A stretch of 64,000 nucleotides of DNA from CAUPWF01 sp964369775 (GCA_964369775.1 CAYJHQ010000012.1:1-64000); one strand, 5' to 3'; counted from the first letter of the stretch, positions 1 to 7,313 are shown. Numbers and translations: made by a program. The notes: generated by a model not told the origin, from the sequence alone.

Positions 1-90
1 CTCTACCACTGTAACTAAATTTTTCTCACAACTTCCTCTACCACTGTAACTAAATTTTTCTCACAACTTCCTCTACCACTGTAACTAAAT
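1..90. repeat. 35-bp tandem direct repeat
   Basis: Two complete 35-bp units (1-35 and 36-70) and the first 20 bp of a third (71-90) are identical. The array probably continues left of the window. It lies over the first codons of the minus-strand gene starting at 97. Confidence 0.9.
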
Positions 91-97
91 ACTTCAT
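1..97 (-). pseudogene. 5' end of a small gene interrupted by 35-bp tandem repeats
   Basis: An ATG at 97 follows a good ribosome site (AGGAGG) and a CATATT promoter box at 131-136. It opens a frame reading MKYLVTVVEEVVRKI and then meets TAG at 50-52. The coding start contains a 35-bp unit repeated from 71 leftwards to the window edge. Since 35 is not a multiple of three, each extra copy shifts the frame, and the second copy supplies the stop. The peptide start resembles small plasmid proteins of the DpnD/PcfM type, but that is a weak impression from 14 residues. It may be a broken gene or a length-variable (phase-variable) one; the rest lies outside the window. Confidence 0.45.
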
Positions 98-130
98 AAT
101 ACTTCCTCCTAAAATTTTATTTTCACAATT

Positions 131-136
131 AATATG
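131..136 (-). promoter_or_regulatory. CATATT promoter box
   Basis: Minus-strand CATATT 33 bp upstream of the start at 97, followed by the common leader ending TTTTAGGAGG. Confidence 0.5.
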
Positions 137-146
137 AAAAATTGAC

Positions 147-172
147 AAAAAAAAGAGAGCTTGCGCTCTCTT
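147..172 (-). terminator. Intrinsic terminator
   Basis: Stem GAGAGC/GCTCTC with a four-base loop followed by a U-run, 17 bp after the stop of the gene at 189-860. Confidence 0.8.
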
Positions 173-188
173 AATCGTGCTCGTTGCG

Positions 189-860
189 TTACTCTAAAGA
201 ACCTAGAAGATCCAAGTATTCCTGTCTATGTGGATTTTCTCCCAGTCCGCCATCTTTATGGTATATTCGATCTACAAAGACCTCTTCCGTGATATACTTC
301 TGGCAGCCCACGTCGAAGTGATAAACATTTTTGCCTCCTTCCATTTTTTTATAGATAGTTACTTTACGACAATTTGGAGTTTTGGGCGACCAATTTATCA
401 CCTCTGTCACCTCATGACGTAAACTCACCCACATAATTCGCATTTGTTCAAAATCAAATTCTGGCTTTGCAAATAACTCCATTTGGCCCATAGGTAAACC
501 ATCTCTCAAAGCTGAGCGAATTTCTCGCATTTGACAATGGTCAAATTCTGGCTTTGCATAAATTGCCAGTTGCTCTATTGTCAAGTCATCTTCAAGACCT
601 AATCGAATTTGCCTCATTTGATAAGCGCCAAACTCAGGTTTTGCATAAATTGCCAGTTGCTCTGTTGCCAACTGGTATTCAAAACCCAATTGGATCTCTA
701 CCATTTGCCAATAATCAAATTCTGGCTTTGCATATAACGCCACTTGATCTACTGTTAATCCCTTTTTAAAACCCCAGCGAATTTCTCCTATTTGATCATC
801 CGTAAATACACCTAAGCCCTCATAATATTCACAATCTCTTCTCTCTTCACTTACGTACAT
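189..860 (-). CDS. Helical-repeat protein with shared C-terminal module
   Basis: Protein of 223 residues, function unknown. Residues 15-145 hold about five imperfect repeats of some 27 residues with the core YAKPEFD..QM..IR.GL, likely an alpha-helical solenoid. The last 60 residues form a separate module with the signature GCQ..(I/M)T.E.F..RI(H/Y)..DGGL..NPHRQ.YL.LL. The same module ends the proteins at 6144-6779 and 7577-8017, so this is a local family of three. Repeats of the YAKPEFD type are common in proteins of gut Clostridia, without known role. The start follows AGGAGG in the common leader. It is a single-gene unit with its own promoter (895-900) and terminator (147-172). Confidence 0.85.
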   Translation of the reverse strand: MYVSEERRDCEYYEGLGVFTDDQIGEIRWGFKKGLTVDQVALYAKPEFDYWQMVEIQLGFEYQLATEQLAIYAKPEFGAYQMRQIRLGLEDDLTIEQLAIYAKPEFDHCQMREIRSALRDGLPMGQMELFAKPEFDFEQMRIMWVSLRHEVTEVINWSPKTPNCRKVTIYKKMEGGKNVYHFDVGCQKYITEEVFVDRIYHKDGGLGENPHRQEYLDLLGSLE

Positions 861-894
861 ATTTCTTTCCTCCTAAAAATTTATTTTCAGAAGA

Positions 895-900
895 AATATA
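895..900 (-). promoter_or_regulatory. TATATT promoter box
   Basis: Variant TATATT 34 bp upstream of the start at 860; the leader reads GAAAATAAATTTTTAGGAGG. Confidence 0.5.
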
Positions 901-910
901 ATAAAAGAGT

Positions 911-938
911 CAAAAAAAAAGACAAGCTCTCGCCTGCC
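911..938 (-). terminator. Intrinsic terminator
   Basis: Seven-pair stem with G-U pairs and a GAGA loop, then nine U, after the gene at 964-1371. Confidence 0.65.
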
Positions 939-963
939 TCTTTACAATTAATTTGCCACACAA

Positions 964-1371
964 TTACACTCCGTCTACCGTCCATTTCTGCTCATCCGCA
1001 TCAAATAGATACATATACTCGCTTCTACCTCTCAGGTACTCGGCGACCACGCGGTGCTTTTCAAACCCTTTGATTACCATTGGTGCCACATTTTTCCAAT
1101 ACAGATTTCTATCCCTATGATAGAACAAACAAACATCCGGCTGTGGTTCATCGTAAGTGTGAATCGCTCCATTCTTTGGATATAGATTTTCGCAAAGAAC
1201 TGATAAATCACCCAACTCAATCAGCGCTTCTACAAGCTCTATTGTATCATAGTGATCGCGCAAAATCTCACCACAGCTCTCAATGCCTCCATTATTGTGA
1301 AGATATACATACTTTACCGCATACTCACCTTCCACCTCTTTCACGATTCCAATATACGCTCTTGTTGACAT
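964..1371 (-). CDS. Phage/plasmid-type MSTRAYIG protein
   Basis: Protein of 135 residues. The N-terminus MSTRAYIGIVKE followed by YVYLHNNGG.ES.G.IL..HY matches a small protein family that I know from phages and plasmids (typical start M(S/T)TR.YIG.....YIY.H.DG); no function is established. The start is fixed by ATAGGAGGAAAGAAAT before ATG. It is a single-gene unit: CATATT box at 1405-1410, terminator at 911-938. Cytoplasmic; no membrane segment or known catalytic motif is visible. Confidence 0.8.
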   Translation of the reverse strand: MSTRAYIGIVKEVEGEYAVKYVYLHNNGGIESCGEILRDHYDTIELVEALIELGDLSVLCENLYPKNGAIHTYDEPQPDVCLFYHRDRNLYWKNVAPMVIKGFEKHRVVAEYLRGRSEYMYLFDADEQKWTVDGV

Positions 1372-1404
1372 ATTTCTTTCCTCCTATGATTTATTTTCAG
1401 AAGA

Positions 1405-1410
1405 AATATG
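1405..1410 (-). promoter_or_regulatory. CATATT promoter box
   Basis: Located 33 bp upstream of the start at 1371; the U-run of the preceding terminator lies about where a -35 box would be. Confidence 0.5.
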
Positions 1411-1422
1411 TGATTTTTGCGT

Positions 1423-1451
1423 AAAAAAAAGGCAGAGCTTTCGCTCCACCT
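1423..1451 (-). terminator. Intrinsic terminator
   Basis: GGTGGAGC-GAAA-GCTCTGCC hairpin followed by eight T on the minus strand, after the gene at 1457-1810. Confidence 0.85.
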
Positions 1452-1456
1452 AAAAA

Positions 1457-1810
1457 TTAATCCATTGGCTCCAAATCCTCAGATATCATCATTACAAGAT
1501 CTATTCCGATTTCCTCTAACTTCGTCTCGCACTGTCGTAGATTAGTAAAGGTTTCTTCTAGCTCCTTGACCAAGCTTTCATCTTCTGGCACTTCGAAACA
1601 ACACTCAATGTCAGCGCCCTCATTTTCAGTTTCTTTGCAACCTCCGGTGTAAATAGCCACCACTGTTCCAACTAATCCCTGAAAATCACCATCAGTGCAT
1701 TTTACCTTTCCGCCGATAATAAATTGCTTCTTATCTGTAGTTTGAAATACTGTGCCTGGGCAACCAAGCTTTGAGCTGCCTATTTGGCTCTCCTTGAAAA
1801 AATCATTCAT
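1457..1810 (-). CDS. Small KOW-like domain protein
   Basis: Protein of 117 residues, function unknown. The middle (residues 33-55) reads GGKVKCTDGDFQGLVGTVVAI, which resembles a KOW-type beta motif as in small nucleic-acid-binding or ribosome-associated proteins. The second half is acidic and probably helical with a conserved-looking L.ETF..L..CE..LE.I.LD motif. I have seen similar small proteins in gut Clostridia mobile DNA, with no assigned role. RBS AAGGAGGGATTTCAT before ATG supports the start. Single-gene unit. Confidence 0.75.
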   Translation of the reverse strand: MNDFFKESQIGSSKLGCPGTVFQTTDKKQFIIGGKVKCTDGDFQGLVGTVVAIYTGGCKETENEGADIECCFEVPEDESLVKELEETFTNLRQCETKLEEIGIDLVMMISEDLEPMD

Positions 1811-1844
1811 ATGAAATCCCTCCTTAAAATTATGATTCAGTGTT

Positions 1845-1850
1845 AATATG
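1845..1850 (-). promoter_or_regulatory. CATATT promoter box
   Basis: 34 bp upstream of the start at 1810; the leader departs from the common one but keeps AAGGAGG. Confidence 0.5.
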
Positions 1851-1862
1851 TGGAGTTGTGCG

Positions 1863-1890
1863 AAAAAAAAGAGATGGCTACTGCCACCTC
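1863..1890 (-). terminator. Intrinsic terminator
   Basis: GAGGTGGC-AGTA-GCCATCTC stem with eight T, after the gene at 1901-2584. Confidence 0.85.
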
Positions 1891-1900
1891 CCTACAAACT

Positions 1901-2584
1901 TTACAAATTTTCAAGCAACTCTAAAAACTGCTCCTTATCAGCTGCTGCCAATGTCACATCATCATAAGACTCGAATTCCATATTGATAGACTCCACTCCG
2001 ATTATCTGGTTATTCGGAATTAATTCTTTCAGAATCTCAGCCACGACCTCAAAGATGCTCTCGCCATCTGACTCATACTGCCCGCCATCAATTAATTGGT
2101 AATCGTTATCATAATGCGAGTAATCATATCCCAAATCACACTCTTGAATTGTGAGGTGTATTCGACCAAACTTCAAAGCTAATTCTGCTGGATGGTACGC
2201 TCTTTCGTACGCAAGAAGAGCTTTACTCACCTGCATCCCTGCAGCCTCATATTCTGGACGCTCTTCAATTGTCTCATTGACAAAGTTAATAATATCATGC
2301 GTAAACCCACCAAAAATCATATCTCTCAAGGCGTGTCTAGCGCTCATTCGAAAAGGTACTTTATGACTGCATAAGCCATCCAGTGGTTGTATAGGGGCTG
2401 CACACCTTCTGTACTCATCTTTATCAATCCAGTCTAAGAAATAATCAACCAATCTAGTAGTTATCCTCATATGCTCAGAATCTCTCCGATCCTGGTACCT
2501 TGGGAAGAGTTGTTCATTGTCTCTTATAGCCTTGCCAAAAGCCTTTGCGATTGCATATTTCTCTTTGTTAAATATTTTTTCCAT
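1901..2584 (-). CDS. Hypothetical protein, 227 residues
   Basis: I do not recognise a family. The protein is cytoplasmic, mixed helix/strand, and acidic towards the C-terminus (DGGQYESDGESIFEVVAEIL). The first 90 residues are rich in Arg/Asp/Tyr; the last 80 look like an alpha/beta domain. No metal, nucleotide or membrane motif is visible. The ATG follows TTTTAGGAGGAATTACAA, a perfect version of the common leader. Single-gene unit with terminator at 1863-1890. Confidence 0.75.
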   Translation of the reverse strand: MEKIFNKEKYAIAKAFGKAIRDNEQLFPRYQDRRDSEHMRITTRLVDYFLDWIDKDEYRRCAAPIQPLDGLCSHKVPFRMSARHALRDMIFGGFTHDIINFVNETIEERPEYEAAGMQVSKALLAYERAYHPAELALKFGRIHLTIQECDLGYDYSHYDNDYQLIDGGQYESDGESIFEVVAEILKELIPNNQIIGVESINMEFESYDDVTLAAADKEQFLELLENL

Positions 2585-2616
2585 TTGTAATTCCTCCTAA
2601 AATTTATTTTAGAAGT

Positions 2617-2622
2617 AATATA
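2617..2622 (-). promoter_or_regulatory. TATATT promoter box
   Basis: 32 bp upstream of the start at 2584. Confidence 0.5.
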
Positions 2623-2632
2623 GTAAATAATA

Positions 2633-2661
2633 ATAAAAAAAGATGGAACTCAGTTCCACCT
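2633..2661 (-). terminator. Terminator built on the 13-bp palindrome
   Basis: Minus strand GGTGGAACTGAGTTCCATC followed by seven T, directly after the stop of the ankyrin gene. The palindrome at 2645-2657 is the stem. Confidence 0.8.
2645..2657. repeat. 13-bp palindrome GGAACTCAGTTCC
   Basis: Exact copy, C centre on the plus strand; forms the terminator stem after 2662-3135. Confidence 0.95.
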
Positions 2662-3135
2662 CTAATTGCTATGACTCTCCAAATACGCTACCACATCCAA
2701 GTGTCCACGCTCTCTTGCCATTTTTATGGCAAAATCAGATCTTGCATGCACATCAATCTCGTAGCGCAGCAACTCTTTTACGATATCTAATCTTCCAAGA
2801 GCAGCAGCTATTCGAAATACATTGTACTTAGACGCCTTGATATTTGCGCCTTTATAAATTAGATACTGAATCGTCTCTAATTCCCACAAGTCAAGAATTT
2901 TTAAAATCTTAAAGTCTCTGGAATAGTATTTTCGGCCGCACTTCCTGTCAATTGATCCCGCGCATGGCTCCACCTCGACAACCACCAATTCAACGCCCTC
3001 CAAGCTCTTGTTTAATCCTCTTATAAACACTCCGCACACAGAGATGCACCACCCTTGGTAGTTTGACACTAACTGCCCCTCGCTCCATCCTAAGTTTGCT
3101 AACTCACCTTTCTCGATAAGCATACAGTAGTTCAT
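2662..3135 (-). CDS. Ankyrin-repeat protein
   Basis: Protein of 157 residues. Residues 93-157 contain two ankyrin-type repeats: a degenerate first (IQYLIYKGANIKA..YNVFRIAAALGRLDIVKELLRY) and a second (EIDVHARSDFAIKMARERGHLDVVAYLES). The N-terminal 90 residues are unassigned, with VVVEVEP and a Cys-containing CGRKYY stretch. Ankyrin repeats mediate protein binding; the partner is unknown. The start follows a TTAGGAGGAAGGATTT ribosome site. Single-gene unit with promoter box 3169-3174. Confidence 0.8.
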   Translation of the reverse strand: MNYCMLIEKGELANLGWSEGQLVSNYQGWCISVCGVFIRGLNKSLEGVELVVVEVEPCAGSIDRKCGRKYYSRDFKILKILDLWELETIQYLIYKGANIKASKYNVFRIAAALGRLDIVKELLRYEIDVHARSDFAIKMARERGHLDVVAYLESHSN

Positions 3136-3168
3136 AAATCCTTCCTCCTAACATTTATTTTCAATGAT

Positions 3169-3174
3169 AATATG
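3169..3174 (-). promoter_or_regulatory. CATATT promoter box
   Basis: 33 bp upstream of the start at 3135. Confidence 0.5.
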
Positions 3175-3183
3175 TTGAAACAA

Positions 3184-3213
3184 AAAAAAGAAGTGGAACT
3201 CAGTTCCACCTCC
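3184..3213 (-). terminator. Terminator built on the 13-bp palindrome
   Basis: Minus strand GAGGTGGAACTGAGTTCCAC followed by TTCTTTTTTTT, after the gene at 3228-3938. Confidence 0.8.
3195..3207. repeat. 13-bp palindrome GGAACTCAGTTCC
   Basis: Exact copy, C centre; terminator stem. Confidence 0.95.
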
Positions 3214-3227
3214 TAAATCGCACAAGA

Positions 3228-3938
3228 TTAAAAAATTATCATATCCTCCATTCGCCTAGCATCTCCAAAAACCACAAAAGCCTCGTCATCCTTGCCTACA
3301 TATCTCTGCAGCATTGGATATTTTTCTAAATCATCTTCTATTTCTTTGACTTCTGCACTGTTTAGATCCTCGAATTCCACAAACCAAGTATGCGCATATT
3401 CTTCTAGTTTATCAACGATGTACTTCACAAACGACTTTGAAAGCTTTTCTACTTGAACGGATACATTTTGCTCATACCACTTAATTAAAGGCTTACTTGT
3501 CGCTATTCCATTTGTAAGAATCTCATTTACAACTTCATTCATTGTCTCGTGATGTGGCATCTCCTCAAAGATTTTGTCGCCATCCACCAAAACATCCGCT
3601 TTGTAGAACACAGGGGCTTGTTTCGCTCCATATTGCCTTGCCCTTTCATTGATGATTTCCATGACGCATAGCTTGTCCACTTGTATCATTTCAGTGCTCG
3701 GATTCGTCACCAAGATTCGATAGTCGAACGGAATCACTAAGGAACCTTTTAGCTTACTCGTATCACACAAATTATAAGTGGAAAATCCTGTCTCCGTATT
3801 ATGTGCATGGATAACTGGGGCAAATACATAAATGTTACGCTTGTTTAACAATCCGACATCGTCTGGTGATAGATAACCTCCATGTGTGTGAATAATCGGC
3901 GCTCCTGCCATTGATTTTGTACTATTTTTCTTGTGCAT
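3228..3938 (-). CDS. Hypothetical protein; predicted small-RNA target
   Basis: Protein of 236 residues, not recognised. The start at 3938 (MHKKNSTKSM) is chosen over an upstream in-frame codon because TTAGGAGGATTAAAT lies directly before it and the promoter box (3972-3977) lies between the two. Residues 10-60 are His-rich (IIHTHGGYLSPDDVG, VIHAHNT); residues 150-200 look helical; the end is acidic. No membrane segment is visible. Its leader contains AATCTTAGGAGGATT, the exact complement of 15 bases in the small RNA at 8047-8214, the best match of any leader here. Single-gene unit. Confidence 0.75.
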   Translation of the reverse strand: MHKKNSTKSMAGAPIIHTHGGYLSPDDVGLLNKRNIYVFAPVIHAHNTETGFSTYNLCDTSKLKGSLVIPFDYRILVTNPSTEMIQVDKLCVMEIINERARQYGAKQAPVFYKADVLVDGDKIFEEMPHHETMNEVVNEILTNGIATSKPLIKWYEQNVSVQVEKLSKSFVKYIVDKLEEYAHTWFVEFEDLNSAEVKEIEDDLEKYPMLQRYVGKDDEAFVVFGDARRMEDMIIF

Positions 3939-3971
3939 ATTTAATCCTCCTAAGATTTTTTTATCAATAGG

Positions 3972-3977
3972 AATATG
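3972..3977 (-). promoter_or_regulatory. CATATT promoter box
   Basis: 33 bp upstream of the start at 3938, which supports that start. Confidence 0.5.
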
Positions 3978-3988
3978 CGAAAGAATAT

Positions 3989-4018
3989 AAAAAAAAGGCA
4001 AAGCTTACGCCTCGCCTT
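3989..4018 (-). terminator. Intrinsic terminator
   Basis: GGCGAGGCGTAAGCTTTGCC hairpin with eight T, after the gene at 4024-4278. Confidence 0.85.
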
Positions 4019-4023
4019 TCACC

Positions 4024-4278
4024 TTACAACTTTAAAAACTTTAGCAATTGCTCTCTTGCTGACCCTTCTGCAAATAAATCTCTCAGTGTTTTAATCTTCA
4101 CATTTCTATAACCTCGCTGAATCTTAACACCGCAAATCTCTTGATTCATCCGAACATGCCCGCAAGCATACTTTTTAAACAGCCAAACCTTTTTCCCGTT
4201 GTATGGATCTTGAATGGAAATCATTTTCATCCCGCTCTCCCTGCATACAATAGGCTTACCAAAATCTTCTTTCCTCAT
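4024..4278 (-). CDS. Small Cys-containing hypothetical protein
   Basis: Protein of 84 basic residues, not recognised. Three Cys (12, 39, 49) and one His (CGHVRMNQEICG) could form a small metal site, but no full zinc-finger pattern is present. High Lys/Arg content suggests nucleic-acid contact. The start follows TTTAGGAGGAATAGCA. Single-gene unit with promoter box 4311-4316 and a terminator just after the stop. Confidence 0.7.
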   Translation of the reverse strand: MRKEDFGKPIVCRESGMKMISIQDPYNGKKVWLFKKYACGHVRMNQEICGVKIQRGYRNVKIKTLRDLFAEGSAREQLLKFLKL

Positions 4279-4310
4279 TGCTATTCCTCCTAAATTTTAT
4301 TTTCACTAAG

Positions 4311-4316
4311 AATATG
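4311..4316 (-). promoter_or_regulatory. CATATT promoter box
   Basis: 32 bp upstream of the start at 4278; context GTCTAGCATATT is shared with 6072-6077. Confidence 0.5.
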
Positions 4317-4377
4317 CTAGACAAACAAGAAAAAAGCGGAACTTACGTCCCACTTCTCTACATTCAAATACAAACGA

Positions 4378-5502
4378 TTAATAAGAAAATCCAACTTCGG
4401 CAAAACTAAATACTCTCCCTGTAATATGGTTTCCGCCATAGATTGATACGTGACCATCAGCAGTTGCAATAACAGAAATCTCTGAACCTGCATCGAATAT
4501 ATTTTCTGTGTCCGCTCTGTGTTCAAAGTATGCTTTAATAGCTTCGACCTCGCATTCATTTGCACATTTCACAATAATAGGCAATTCTTCACTATTCAGA
4601 CTATGCTGTTCTTCAAAAACAACCTCATTAAACACCGTAACCCTCACAAATCCTCTATTTGACGTAAATGTATGAGCAAACGAATCAATCTTTTTTATTC
4701 GACGTTCATCATCGGCATAAATAAAATCATCATCAATCATTTCAGCCATATGAATCAGCCCCAAATAATATGGTTCTACGATATTATCGTCTAGCTTGAT
4801 CTCATAAGGTTCTAGCACGTTACTCAAATCCAAATAGAGGTCATCGTCAAACGTTGCCACCTTAGCTGTAGTTAAGATTCGCTCATCAAAATCCACAAGT
4901 TCTACAAGCACCTGCACTTTAGAGCCATCTCTAATGACGTCTCTACTTTGCACTAATTGCATCTTTGGCGCATGCTTAATCTTCAGCTTGTTCAATTCTG
5001 TTTGCAAATCCACGATATCTGACTGCATCTTTAAAATTTGCTCTGGAGTGTATCCTGTTGCAACATAGGCTTTTAATAGATCTTCGCCTTCAAAATATGC
5101 CTTTATTCCATCTGCACATTCTGTTTGCGCGCACAGCTCACTACCATTTTGACTCGCTATACAATGATTACAGCGACCATCGCAGATTGCCTGGATAAGC
5201 TCGTCATCTGTTTTTGCACGAAACTCATCTAATCGAGGGAGTCCAGACGCCTTTTGATCCTCTGACAAGTCGAGATGTGATGATAGCTCATCCTCGGTTT
5301 CTCCTACCTCATAATAATCCAAGCCATTTAAAACAAGCGCATCTCTCTCCATTAAATCCCTTATCACATCCTCTTTCGTTTTAACACACTCCTCGCAATG
5401 GCTCTCTTCAAGTGGACAATAATCACACTCATAATCATCTTGATCGATAAACGCTACCAATGCCTCCAAGTTACACTTTCTTAAAAACTCTTTTACTTTC
5501 AT
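4378..5502 (-). CDS. Hypothetical protein with N-terminal Cys pairs
   Basis: Protein of 374 residues, not recognised. Cys pairs occur at CDYCPLEESHCEEC (residues 26-39) and CDGRCNHC (about 107-114), each spaced as in zinc ribbons or small zinc knuckles. Residues 150-180 form a short coiled coil (PEQILKMQSDIVDLQTELNK). The C-terminal half looks beta-rich. No enzymatic motif is visible. The ATG follows TTTTAGGAGGAAGAAAAC. Single-gene unit; promoter box at 5535-5540. A weak hairpin with a U-run at 4328-4357 probably ends it. Confidence 0.7.
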   Translation of the reverse strand: MKVKEFLRKCNLEALVAFIDQDDYECDYCPLEESHCEECVKTKEDVIRDLMERDALVLNGLDYYEVGETEDELSSHLDLSEDQKASGLPRLDEFRAKTDDELIQAICDGRCNHCIASQNGSELCAQTECADGIKAYFEGEDLLKAYVATGYTPEQILKMQSDIVDLQTELNKLKIKHAPKMQLVQSRDVIRDGSKVQVLVELVDFDERILTTAKVATFDDDLYLDLSNVLEPYEIKLDDNIVEPYYLGLIHMAEMIDDDFIYADDERRIKKIDSFAHTFTSNRGFVRVTVFNEVVFEEQHSLNSEELPIIVKCANECEVEAIKAYFEHRADTENIFDAGSEISVIATADGHVSIYGGNHITGRVFSFAEVGFSY

Positions 5503-5534
5503 GTTTTCTTCCTCCTAAAATTTGTTTTAAAAGT

Positions 5535-5540
5535 AATATG
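5535..5540 (-). promoter_or_regulatory. CATATT promoter box
   Basis: 32 bp upstream of the start at 5502. Confidence 0.5.
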
Positions 5541-5550
5541 GAGAGAAATT

Positions 5551-5580
5551 GCAAAAAAAAGAGACACTCTCGCGTCTCTA
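5551..5580 (-). terminator. Intrinsic terminator
   Basis: AGAGACGCGAGAGTGTCTCT hairpin followed by seven T, after radC-like gene. Confidence 0.85.
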
Positions 5581-5584
5581 GTTT

Positions 5585-6037
5585 TTAGAAATATCCCTCC
5601 TCCCTCATAGAAAAATGCTGGTCGCCTGCCACAATAACATGATCTAGCAATTCAATCCCCAAAAGATCTCCTGACTCCTTTATTCGCTTTGTAGCCTTGG
5701 CGTCGCTTACGCTTGGATCTGCTTCTCCTGACGGATGATTATGGACCATAACGAATGAGCTAGCCCCTAAAAGTAACAGTCGTATGAAAACCTCCCTCGG
5801 ATTTGCAAATGATTCATTTACCGACCCATGTGATATCTCCATAGATCCCAAAACACTTGCCTTATTATTTACTGCAATGATATACAGATGCTCCTCCGCC
5901 ATGCAATTAAGTGACAGTGCGTTATTAGCATAGTCAGCCACAAGCCCTGGCGAGGTTAGTTTTGCTGTCCCTACCTCTTTCTCTTTCACAAGCATAGGCT
6001 TTTTTGCTCCATCCAGCATTAATTTATAGATATTCAT
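5585..6037 (-). CDS. radC: RadC-like JAMM (MPN) domain protein
   Basis: Protein of 150 residues covering only the JAB/MPN domain of RadC; the N-terminal helix-hairpin-helix part of chromosomal RadC (about 220 residues) is missing, as usual for phage and plasmid copies. The metal signature is intact: H99, H101 in HNHPSG and the S/D of PSVSD (109-112), plus an upstream Glu in the MEISHGSVNES stretch. The biochemical role of RadC proteins is not settled; mobile-element copies are often near anti-restriction or conjugation genes. The promoter is notable: the 13-bp palindrome ends 16 bp before the CATATT box, so it replaces the -35 box. Confidence 0.92.
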   Translation of the reverse strand: MNIYKLMLDGAKKPMLVKEKEVGTAKLTSPGLVADYANNALSLNCMAEEHLYIIAVNNKASVLGSMEISHGSVNESFANPREVFIRLLLLGASSFVMVHNHPSGEADPSVSDAKATKRIKESGDLLGIELLDHVIVAGDQHFSMREEGYF

Positions 6038-6071
6038 ATTTCAATTCCTCCTAAAATTTATTTTCAAGAAG

Positions 6072-6077
6072 AATATG
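6072..6077 (-). promoter_or_regulatory. CATATT box with palindrome at -35
   Basis: 34 bp upstream of the start at 6037. The palindrome at 6094-6106 is 16 bp away, the normal -35/-10 spacing. Confidence 0.6.
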
Positions 6078-6093
6078 CTAGACTTTACAAATT

Positions 6094-6106
6094 GGAACTG
6101 AGTTCC
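6094..6106. repeat. 13-bp palindrome GGAACTGAGTTCC
   Basis: Exact copy at the -35 position of the radC-like gene; also next to the terminator of the gene at 6144. Confidence 0.95.
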
Positions 6107-6143
6107 AAAAAAGGAGGTGGCAGCAGCTTCCCACAAGCGAATG

Positions 6144-6779
6144 TTAGTAGTGTTTAAGCAACTCTAGATACTCTTGCCTATGCGGATTCTCTTTCAAGCC
6201 TCCGTCCGTGTTATGTATTCTCGCAATAAAAGATTCCTTTGTCATCATATCTTGGCACCCTACACTGAAACGATAAGCCCCATCTTCCATTTCGTGAATC
6301 ACGACACTATGTGAAGAGCAATTAATTATCTTACTCTTCTTGATATTCTCTCGAACCTTCTCAAGCATCTCATCTACAACAACTCTACTATCCATTGTGC
6401 ATCTTATATTTTTGATTTCTAATGATGCGTATTTTGAAGCCCCTGCTTGACGCCATCTTAACAAAGCGTAAAGTTTACATCCCGTAAGCTCTCCCTTTTC
6501 GTACTCGCTTGCCGCTGAATAAATATCGAGACCGCTTTCCAAAAACAACAAAAACATATCCATCACATAGCTCGACATCTCTGGCTTTGCGTACAAAATC
6601 GCACTCTTGTTTATACGCAGTCCCTTTGCAATCGCTATCACTTGAGCATAGTCGAAGTCCAAATTAAGAATTAGCTCGATTTGCTTGTCCGTAAGTCCCG
6701 ACTCAATCCCGTAACTAGCTCTACTTATTTGCTCATCCGTGAGCGTACCTAGCTCCTTATAATACTGTATATCCCTCAT
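6144..6779 (-). CDS. Paralogue with shared C-terminal module
   Basis: Protein of 211 residues. Residues 8-90 contain degenerate helical repeats related to those at 189-860 (ILYAKPEMSSYVM). The C-terminus (about 150-211) carries the GCQ.M.TKE.F..RIHNTDGGL..NPHRQEYL module. The middle (100-150) is shared with 7577-8017 (ASKY.SL....C..). Function unknown. The ribosome site is weaker than its neighbours (GGGAGAGG). Single-gene unit with promoter box 6811-6816; a GGAAGCTGCTGCCACCTCC hairpin and U-run after the stop would end it. Confidence 0.8.
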   Translation of the reverse strand: MRDIQYYKELGTLTDEQISRASYGIESGLTDKQIELILNLDFDYAQVIAIAKGLRINKSAILYAKPEMSSYVMDMFLLFLESGLDIYSAASEYEKGELTGCKLYALLRWRQAGASKYASLEIKNIRCTMDSRVVVDEMLEKVRENIKKSKIINCSSHSVVIHEMEDGAYRFSVGCQDMMTKESFIARIHNTDGGLKENPHRQEYLELLKHY

Positions 6780-6810
6780 CGCGCCTCTCCCTCAAACTAT
6801 TTTTATTGTT

Positions 6811-6816
6811 AATATG
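6811..6816 (-). promoter_or_regulatory. CATATT promoter box
   Basis: 31 bp upstream of the start at 6779. Confidence 0.5.
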
Positions 6817-6840
6817 TTGAAAATGGACAGGCTCGTCCCT

Positions 6841-6868
6841 TAAAAAAGACAGAGTTTTCACTCTGCCT
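6841..6868 (-). terminator. Intrinsic terminator
   Basis: GGCAGAGTGAAAACTCTGTC hairpin followed by six T, after the gene at 6880-7224. Confidence 0.85.
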
Positions 6869-6879
6869 CAGCTTGCTCC

Positions 6880-7224
6880 TTATCCCTTGTATCTCTCAAC
6901 CTTTGATGGATGGCTCAATCTATAGTCCTTTTCTGAACGCCTTTCTACATTCCACTTCCAACCCTGATAGCCTTTTTGATATGATTTGCTTCTGGCGGTA
7001 AATCGAATCTTCTCCCCCTTTTGAATCGTTCCTAAGTTTTCAAACCCTTTTGTATAGTTAAACCAGAGGTGATCGCATACGGGTTTGCCGTCCAAAGTCC
7101 TCACACCTCGAAGCAGCACAGTCTCCTTAAATGATCCTCGATAGGTCTTCTTTCTTCCCTTTCGGACAAATGTGCCAACATATTCTCCACGCTCTCCGTC
7201 TCTATTCTCTAATTCTGTTCTCAT
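6880..7224 (-). CDS. Plasmid/phage HLWFNYTKGF family protein
   Basis: Protein of 114 residues. The pattern Y.GTFVRKG....ETVLL.......VCDHLWFNYTKGF..LG....GEKI.F.AR...Y.KGY.......DYRLS.P matches a small family I know from Gram-positive phages and plasmids, function unknown. The beta-rich pattern fits a small OB-like or nucleic-acid-associated fold (inference). A paralogue lies at 12512-12889. The leader is unusually long, about 70 bp, between the CATATT box (7301-7306) and the start. The ribosome site GAGAGGAGCGAACG precedes ATG. Confidence 0.8.
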   Translation of the reverse strand: MRTELENRDGERGEYVGTFVRKGRKKTYRGSFKETVLLRGVRTLDGKPVCDHLWFNYTKGFENLGTIQKGEKIRFTARSKSYQKGYQGWKWNVERRSEKDYRLSHPSKVERYKG

Positions 7225-7300
7225 CGTTCGCTCCTCTCAATGAATCTCGCCATTGCAACCCCTTGAGCACCATCATTCACACGGGAGTTGCTTTATTTTT

Positions 7301-7306
7301 AATATG
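7301..7306 (-). promoter_or_regulatory. CATATT box with palindrome in the spacer
   Basis: Reads TTTTTGCATATT, 76 bp upstream of the start at 7224. Here the palindrome (7314-7326) is only 7 bp away, so it would cover the core promoter. Confidence 0.5.
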
Positions 7307-7313
7307 CAAAAAC

